A DNA stretch of 12,448 nt. Origin: Burkholderiales bacterium. GTDB lineage: Bacteria > Pseudomonadota > Gammaproteobacteria > Burkholderiales > Burkholderiaceae_E. Location: the NCBI GenBank assembly GCA_027489195.1, contig JAIYAG010000342.1, forward strand, positions 1 through 12,448. The letters run 5' to 3'. Below the pieces are notes generated by a model that was not told where the DNA came from, made no database searches, and was given only the letters and a program-made list of their open reading frames with translations. Each line of letters begins with the position of its first letter. The first letter of the stretch is position 1. Shown here in pieces: positions 9,201 to 12,448 of the stretch. A program made the translations under genes and the position numbers.

Positions 9201-10262
9201 GGCGCTGACGTAGCTCACCCGCGCATCGCCGTCGACTGACCAGGCCACCAGCAGGTTGCCGGCCTCGTCCATCGCGACCGAGGGCATCCGCGGGCCTTCG
9301 TCGTCGGCGTCGATCGTGAGCACCCCGCCGCGCAGGCTGCCGTCGACCGCGTAGCGCTGGGCGAGGATGCGCTCGCCGTCGGGATCGACCCAGACGAGCA
9401 CCGTGCCGGCCGCGCTGGCGGCGACCTGCCGGCCGGCGGTGCTGGCGGTGCTGCCGCCCTCCTGGAAGGACTGGGCCGTGGTGACCGCGACCTCCCCCGA
9501 CGGGGCCGGCGTCAGCCCGAGACGACCGGCGAACTCGGCGCGCAGTGCGGCGCCGATCGGCGCCGTGGCCTCGATCGGGCCACGCGCGACCTCCAGCTCC
9601 CAGTCGCCGCCGGCCTCCAGGCCACCGGTGGCATCGGTGCTCGCGGCGACGTCGGCACCGGTCAGCGCCGACAGCGCGTCGAGCAGCGCGGCGCCCTCGG
9701 GGCCGGCACCGGCGTCGCAGCCCCAGAGCAGCAGATCGGCGTCCTCGGCGAGTCCGAGCGACCAGCCCGCGACCTCGCCGGCGCGGGCCCGCAGCGTGGC
9801 GAGGTCGAGCGCGCCGTCGCCGAGCTGCATCGAACCAGGCTCGCCATGGCCGAACAGGTGGACGGCGCGGTAGGTGCCCTGCGCCCCCGACAGCGCGGCG
9901 TCGAGCGCCGCGATCGCGTCGTCGCCCTCGCCGACCACCAGGACGTCGATCGGGCGGCCGAGGTCGCGCTGCGCGTGCAGGTCGGCCAGCAGCCGGTCGG
10001 CGTCGGGCACGCGGGCATCGACGAGCGCGAGCTCGCGCGCAGGGGTGGCCGCAACGCCGTGCGAGGCCGGTTCGGTGTCCGCGCCGATGTCGCCCTCGGC
10101 GGCCGACCGGCCCTGCCAGGCGATCGCCTCGGACGGGACCGACGCCACCCATGCGGCGGCGACCGCATCCGCCGCACCGGCGGGATCCGCTGAAAAAAGG
10201 AGTCGCGGCTCGAGCACCTCGATCGAGGGCGCTCGGCGACGTGTCGGGCGCGTCCGGAACAT
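6201..10262 (-). CDS. LEPR-XLL / DUF4347 cadherin-like surface protein, 1353 residues
   Basis: This complete gene runs from ATG 10262 to TGA 6201-6203. An upstream start at 10313 is possible, but the paralogue's N-terminus aligns from 10262. Rough residue positions: LEPR-XLL 10-26 (EVLEPRLLFS); DUF4347 72-230, with GHG (His139) and LLLWGC (Cys182); a propeller-like beta-repeat region 235-645 (LVWVDPDGERILAQRY and similar strands), diverged from the duplicated unit of the neighbour; a cadherin-type domain 650-760 (FALDGATGVLTVL); a cadherin-like domain 760-885 ending AVNDAPV; a CSPG-like repeat 890-1000 (FTQADVDSGRVSF); an Ala/Gly/Pro-rich linker 1000-1215; and a C-terminal module with a hydrophobic stretch at 1252-1271, then RGGVLLTSLL and PAWRSIDPLPVL to 1297, followed by a charged Ala-rich tail. 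It lacks the Calx-beta-like domain and beta-helix of the paralogue. It is probably an envelope-anchored surface protein exported with the help of the two upstream gene products (inference). Confidence 0.93.
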   Translation of the reverse strand: MFRTRPTRRRAPSIEVLEPRLLFSADPAGAADAVAAAWVASVPSEAIAWQGRSAAEGDIGADTEPASHGVAATPARELALVDARVPDADRLLADLHAQRDLGRPIDVLVVGEGDDAIAALDAALSGAQGTYRAVHLFGHGEPGSMQLGDGALDLATLRARAGEVAGWSLGLAEDADLLLWGCDAGAGPEGAALLDALSALTGADVAASTDATGGLEAGGDWELEVARGPIEATAPIGAALRAEFAGRLGLTPAPSGEVAVTTAQSFQEGGSTASTAGRQVAASAAGTVLVWVDPDGERILAQRYAVDGSLRGGVLTIDADDEGPRMPSVAMDEAGNLLVAWSVDGDARVSYVSAAEADGGRTNFDGTSIKVNEGDAEVRSPGQVSVDLSPNGQRAVVVWSQVDGIGLDISARRLSINPGIGATTSGAMIEITRLQGLSDAHPDAGITDSGAITVVLHSSPGSLNWTSGIFTFRVAADASVGTPGPTTLGTRISPSVPLLTDVQRTPAFALGADGRGLAVWVDTRDGSLWSRVIGPTGPSGSAVQIPTESGHAAGRPSVAAITGGGWIVAWETSSSGGYGIRAIHVDANGVADADGPKHIDAFLAGDQRAPSIAVAGDRVVIAWTGPGGGSYGATTLVMRTYTLAGELAVDAVPPITVLENATAATAVTLRASVDGVTQTGVTWSLGPDAPAGVFALDGATGVLTVLAGLDYETLAGGVELGDGRREYDVDVIATTGGSVPRTTVTSVRVVLGNVHDQAPGLTVPATLAAREDVQRVLSGADGSAVSVDADAAATRLDLVLSVDRGTLTLGAFAGLDFSGGTDGTDDATIRFGGSPAAVAAALASLTFRPPTDASGAATITLSVTDPGLGGPASQATIALTIDAVNDAPVAGPLAKPVSVEAGSLAAVAPAALAATDVDDGPERIVYELAQASPLGDLLFDEVAMEVGRRFTQADVDSGRVSFAAREAGTATVSLRLADAGGEMAGTTTLTFEVKARALAPVPAADIPAPVADVPVPEAPVAARAAAPAAARAAAAAPTFVMTRAAPSFASLSSATQADGADAGSSRASAALASQPASDGGTPASSGQSAGPASAQPANVIVRVGSGGTGAVAAAAGPAAAVATAAAAATATVGSPQSGVSAASGLQAVAAVAAAAGAQGASAAGAPLAWHDAASNVASDAHGAGGPTAGAGSPAGNGVAGAWSRARGGAASAAVLPIDAWSPAVALRQADFRAELAQTRDEAVARFDTDRAIVASSVAISTSLSIGYVVWLARGGVLLTSLLASMPAWRSIDPLPVLARVDARGQDDAENDDSLRGLLKGAAERRASLAQAEADAQARAQAGSTASGPAMAPT

Positions 10263-10275
10263 GACGGCAGTGTCG
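10263..10275 (-). promoter_or_regulatory. Translation-initiation leader shared with the paralogue (CGACACTGC)
   Basis: The coding strand reads CGACACTGCCGTC immediately before the ATG at 10262, matching the CGATACTGC element before the downstream paralogue at the same spacing. There is no purine-rich ribosome binding site. A GGTCGC hexamer just upstream is also shared. The match supports 10262 as the start. Confidence 0.45.
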
Positions 10276-10284
10276 CCGCGCGAC

Positions 10285-10301
10285 CCCCGGGCGCTCCGGG
10301 G
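10285..10301. other. Small inverted repeat in the giant-gene leader
   Basis: CCCCGG (10285-10290) and CCGGGG (10296-10301) surround GCGCT. A second 5-bp inverted repeat (CGACC/GGTCG, 10307-10319) lies next to it. Either could fold in the 5' leader of the gene starting at 10262. At this GC content the significance is low. Confidence 0.25.
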
Positions 10302-10376
10302 CGGCCCGACCACCGGTCGATCCGGGCGGGTCGGTTGCGACTAAGCCTGTGGGTTGCTGACGACCCGCGGATCGAT

Positions 10377-10397
10377 GACCCCCACGGATCGGGGGTC
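10377..10397 (-). terminator. Perfect 7-bp hairpin after the adaptor gene, no U-tract
   Basis: GACCCCC (10377-10383), a 7-nt loop and GGGGGTC (10391-10397) form a perfect stem 5 nt after the adaptor stop. On the minus strand it is followed by ATCGATCC, not by a T-run. It could be a partial terminator or an RNA-stabilising element that lowers expression of the giant genes relative to the adaptor, or protects a processed 3' end. The rest of this 140-nt gap shows no clear -35/-10 promoter. Confidence 0.35.
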
Positions 10398-10402
10398 TGC
10401 GG

Positions 10403-11404
10403 TCAGATCCGGCCGGCGGCCTTAGGCGCGTCCGCTTTAGGCACGACGGGTGCCGAAGCGGGCCGCAGCGGCAGCGCGCCGCTGTCGTCGAACGCCACCT
10501 GGCAGCGCACGCCGGCGGGCAGCGCGCCACTGCCGTTGGGCACGTCGAGCCGCGCGCGGAAGGTGCCGCTGGCGGCGTCCACGAAGCGGTCGACCTGCGC
10601 GACCCGCGCACCGACCTCGGGCCCCTCGATGCCGTCCGCCCGCACGGTGGCGGCCATGCCCTCGCGGATGCGGCCGAATCGCGAGGCCGGCACCACCACC
10701 TCGACCCGCAGCCGGTCGAGCGCGAGCACGCGCAGGATCGGCCGGCCATCGACCCGTTCGCCCGGATTGAGCAGCCGGTCGGCGACGATGCCGTCGATGG
10801 GGCTTCGCACCAGGCGCTGCTCGAGCTGGCGCCGCGCGAGCTCGTGCTCCCGGCGCGCGACCTCGAGCGCCTCGCGGGACTGCTGCAGGCGGTGATCGGC
10901 AATCTCGAATTCGGCCGAGGCGTTCTCGAGCTCGAGGCGCCCCCCGAAATCCAGCGTCGACAGCGTGTGCATGCGCCGCAGCTTGAGCTTCGCCATGTCG
11001 CGGGCGGCGGCCAGCGCGTTGACCTCGGATTCGGCCGAGGCCTTGGCCCAGGCGGCGTCGACCGCCGCGCGCTCGACGTCGGCCTGCAGCGTGGCCACCA
11101 CCTGGCCGCGCTTGACGCGGGTGCCGCGCTCGACGCGGACCGACTCGAGCACGCCGGAGGCCGAGGCCGCGATCTCGGCGGTCTCGGTCGGCTCGATCAC
11201 GCACCCCAGGGCCGCGGCCGGGGCGGGCGCGGGTGCGGGCGCCGCAGGGGGCGAGGTCGGGCGCGATGCGCCCGGGCCGCGGACCGCGCCGCCGCCCGAC
11301 TGCGCGAGCACCGGCCCGCTGGCGAGCGCGGCGAGCAGGATCGGCACTGCAGCGGCGACTGCGGGGAGGCGCCGTACGTTGCGCGGGAGAGCGAATGAAA
11401 TCAA
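10403..11404 (-). CDS. Periplasmic adaptor / membrane-fusion protein (HlyD/RND-adaptor type)
   Basis: This 333-residue protein belongs to the adaptor family that links inner-membrane transporters to outer-membrane channels in the periplasm. Residues 1-34 form a clear Sec signal peptide: a basic stretch around RNVRR, a hydrophobic AVAAAVPILLAALASG core, and a VLA-Q cleavage site. A Pro/Ala linker follows at about 42-64. The first biotinyl-lipoyl half is at about 66-110 (SGVLESV...RGTRVKRGQ). A helical coiled coil of about 90 residues is next (EALEVARREHELARRQLEQR at its end). The second lipoyl half begins with the family signature RSPIDGIV (200-207), followed by a beta-barrel segment to about 310. 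The start is TTG at 11404 with AAGG 8 nt upstream; no better in-frame start is seen and the signal peptide begins there. It lies 17 nt after the SecA-like stop, so the two are very likely co-transcribed. No cognate pump or outer-membrane channel is in the window. Whether it serves drug efflux or protein secretion is open; its neighbours favour secretion (inference). Confidence 0.9.
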   Translation of the reverse strand: MISFALPRNVRRLPAVAAAVPILLAALASGPVLAQSGGGAVRGPGASRPTSPPAAPAPAPAPAAALGCVIEPTETAEIAASASGVLESVRVERGTRVKRGQVVATLQADVERAAVDAAWAKASAESEVNALAAARDMAKLKLRRMHTLSTLDFGGRLELENASAEFEIADHRLQQSREALEVARREHELARRQLEQRLVRSPIDGIVADRLLNPGERVDGRPILRVLALDRLRVEVVVPASRFGRIREGMAATVRADGIEGPEVGARVAQVDRFVDAASGTFRARLDVPNGSGALPAGVRCQVAFDDSGALPLRPASAPVVPKADAPKAAGRI

Positions 11405-11412
11405 GGAACTGG

Positions 11413-11416
11413 CCTT
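11413..11416 (-). promoter_or_regulatory. Shine-Dalgarno AAGG for the adaptor gene
   Basis: AAGG on the minus strand lies 8 nt before the TTG at 11404, within the 17-nt gap after the SecA-like stop. It decides in favour of the TTG start and fits translational coupling in one transcript. Confidence 0.6.
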
Positions 11417-11421
11417 GAGAC

Positions 11422-12448
11422 TTAGTGCTTATTCTCGGATCCGGCCACTGTAGCGAAATGCAGCCGCCTTGACCAGCGGCGATCGTGGCCGAGGGCCTCT
11501 GCGCGCACCAGCCTGTCCTCCCAGCGCCACCACCGCTGGCAGCCCGCCCAGACGGCCTCGACGAGCCGGCCGCGCCAGCGCGCGCCCTGCGCCCGGCCCG
11601 GCGCACCCGCATCGGCGCGCGCCGCGATGCAGCCGACGAGACGGGCGATCGCGCCCAGCGCCGCGGGCAACCGGTGCGGCGCGAGGGGCGAATCGTCGAG
11701 GCGCAGCCAGTGCTCGGCGCTGCCCGGGTCGGCCTGGCGGGCGGCCCGGCCGATCACCTGGCGGTCGATCCGCGCGCTGCGGTTGTGCTGCAGGCTCAGC
11801 ACGTGCAGCCCACCGGCCCGCGCCGCCTCGGGCGCGAGCCGGATGTCGGTGCCGCGGCCGGCCATCTGGGTGGCCACCGTGATCCGGCCGGCGTCGCCGG
11901 CCCCCGCGATCCGCGCGTGCTCGTCCTGGTCGTGTCGCGCGTCGAGCACCGCGACGGCGATGCCGCGGGCCTCGAAGCGGGCCGCGAGCGCCGCCGAGTC
12001 GGCGACCGAGTCGGTCGCCACCAGCACGCACCGGCCGCGGCCCGCGAGCCGCGCGGCGCGGGCGATCGCCGCCTCGAACTGCGCATCGCGATCGGCGAAC
12101 AGGCGCGCCGGCGCCACGCGCAGCGCCGACGCTCGGGTGCGCGCCACCCGCACGACCGCGAGCCCGTAGGCGGCACGCAGTTCGGCGGCCGCCTCCCGCA
12201 GCGTGCCGCTGGTGCCGCACAGGTGGTGGTAGCGCGACATCAGCCGCGGGTAGGTGACGCTGGCGCGCACCGTCGTGGCCGGCGGCACCGGCACCTGCTC
12301 CTTGAGCGCGACCAGCGTGTGCAGCGCGCGCGACAGCACGCGGCCCGGCGACGGACGACCGGTGGTGGCGTCGACCAGCACCACCTCGCGCGCCTGCACG
12401 ACGTAGTGGACGTCGCGACGCAGCACGTGCAGCGCGACCAGCGCCTGC
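11422..12448 (-). CDS. SecA-like translocase ATPase, shortened C-terminus; N-terminus outside the window
   Basis: The visible 341 residues follow SecA in order. QALVALHVLRRDVHYVV matches the region before the SecA VDExTGR motif, here VDATTGR (26-31 of the fragment). ALKEQV, YPRLMSRYHHLCGTSGT (GMTGTA in SecA, ending about residue 82) and ATQMAGRGTDIRL (SecA motif V, from 195) follow, then GGLHVL and RIDRQVIGRAARQADPGS (motif VI, SecA QLRGRSGRQGDPGS). SecA couples ATP hydrolysis to protein movement through the membrane. Differences from housekeeping SecA: the acidic residue of VDE is Ala; the first Arg of motif VI is Ile; the spacer between GTDI and GGLH is very short; and only about 100 residues follow motif VI, against roughly 300 in E. 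coli SecA. The helical scaffold, wing and Cys-rich zinc tail are therefore missing or replaced. The gene ends with TAA, so this is not a window truncation. A disrupted duplicate of secA is less likely, because the key helicase residues are kept and the frame stays open. It is probably an accessory SecA paralogue dedicated to the operon's products (inference). Confidence 0.88.
   Translation of the reverse strand, partial: QALVALHVLRRDVHYVVQAREVVLVDATTGRPSPGRVLSRALHTLVALKEQVPVPPATTVRASVTYPRLMSRYHHLCGTSGTLREAAAELRAAYGLAVVRVARTRASALRVAPARLFADRDAQFEAAIARAARLAGRGRCVLVATDSVADSAALAARFEARGIAVAVLDARHDQDEHARIAGAGDAGRITVATQMAGRGTDIRLAPEAARAGGLHVLSLQHNRSARIDRQVIGRAARQADPGSAEHWLRLDDSPLAPHRLPAALGAIARLVGCIAARADAGAPGRAQGARWRGRLVEAVWAGCQRWWRWEDRLVRAEALGHDRRWSRRLHFATVAGSENKH

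Noticed and set aside
10263..10313. Longer N-terminus for the smaller giant protein starting at 10313
   Set aside because: The extra 17 residues have no counterpart in the paralogue, whose start aligns with 10262, and the shared CGAYACTGC leader would fall inside the coding region.
10320..10376. Possible promoter around the relatively AT-rich CAGGCTTAGTC stretch upstream of the smaller giant gene
   Set aside because: No convincing -35/-10 pair at proper spacing on the minus strand; too weak to call.
8647..10902. Minus-strand open frame of 751 codons overlapping the adaptor and the smaller giant gene
   Set aside because: It crosses a gene boundary, is Arg/Ala-rich without domains, and two well-supported genes occupy the other frame.
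10437..11612. Minus-strand 391-codon open frame
   Set aside because: It overlaps both the SecA-like end and the adaptor in the wrong frame; no recognisable motifs.

Overview
The window is very GC-rich (about 70 % by eye) with strong G/C third-position bias. It suggests a proteobacterium, most likely a high-GC beta- or gammaproteobacterium such as a Burkholderiales member. That is inferred from protein family types and base composition; no rRNA or tRNA gene is present to confirm it. All four recognisable genes lie on the minus strand and read from right to left as one apparent operon. Both outer genes run off the window.

In transcription order the genes are as follows. (1) The C-terminal 341 codons of a SecA-like ATPase (11422-12448). 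It keeps the second nucleotide-binding domain but ends about 100 residues after motif VI, so it lacks the scaffold, wing and zinc-tail regions of housekeeping SecA. (2) A periplasmic adaptor / membrane-fusion protein with a signal peptide (10403-11404), starting 17 nt after the SecA-like stop. (3) A 1353-residue LEPR-XLL / DUF4347 surface-type protein with cadherin-like domains and a distinctive hydrophobic C-terminal module (6201-10262). (4) A larger paralogue of it (1-6024, at least 2008 residues, C-terminus outside the window) with the same head, a duplicated propeller-like region, a Calx-beta-like domain, a parallel beta-helix and cadherin/CSPG-like repeats.

The two giant proteins share an N-terminus with LEPR.LL at identical residue numbers and no classical Sec signal peptide. 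They also share a DUF4347 domain with conserved GHG and WGC motifs, and a near-identical CGAYACTGC sequence just before the ATG. Placed behind a shortened SecA homologue and an envelope adaptor, they look like dedicated cargo. The most interesting hypothesis is a specialised export and surface-display route for LEPR-XLL giant proteins, with the SecA-like ATPase and adaptor as machinery and the LEPR-XLL head and hydrophobic tail as sorting signals. The gene arrangement is visible here; the functional link is inference.

The gaps between genes are 17, 140 and 176 nt. They hold short GC-rich hairpins without U-tracts and no convincing promoter. There is no mobile element, CRISPR array or RNA gene. 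Long open frames on the plus strand and in other minus frames are antisense or shadow frames produced by the base composition.
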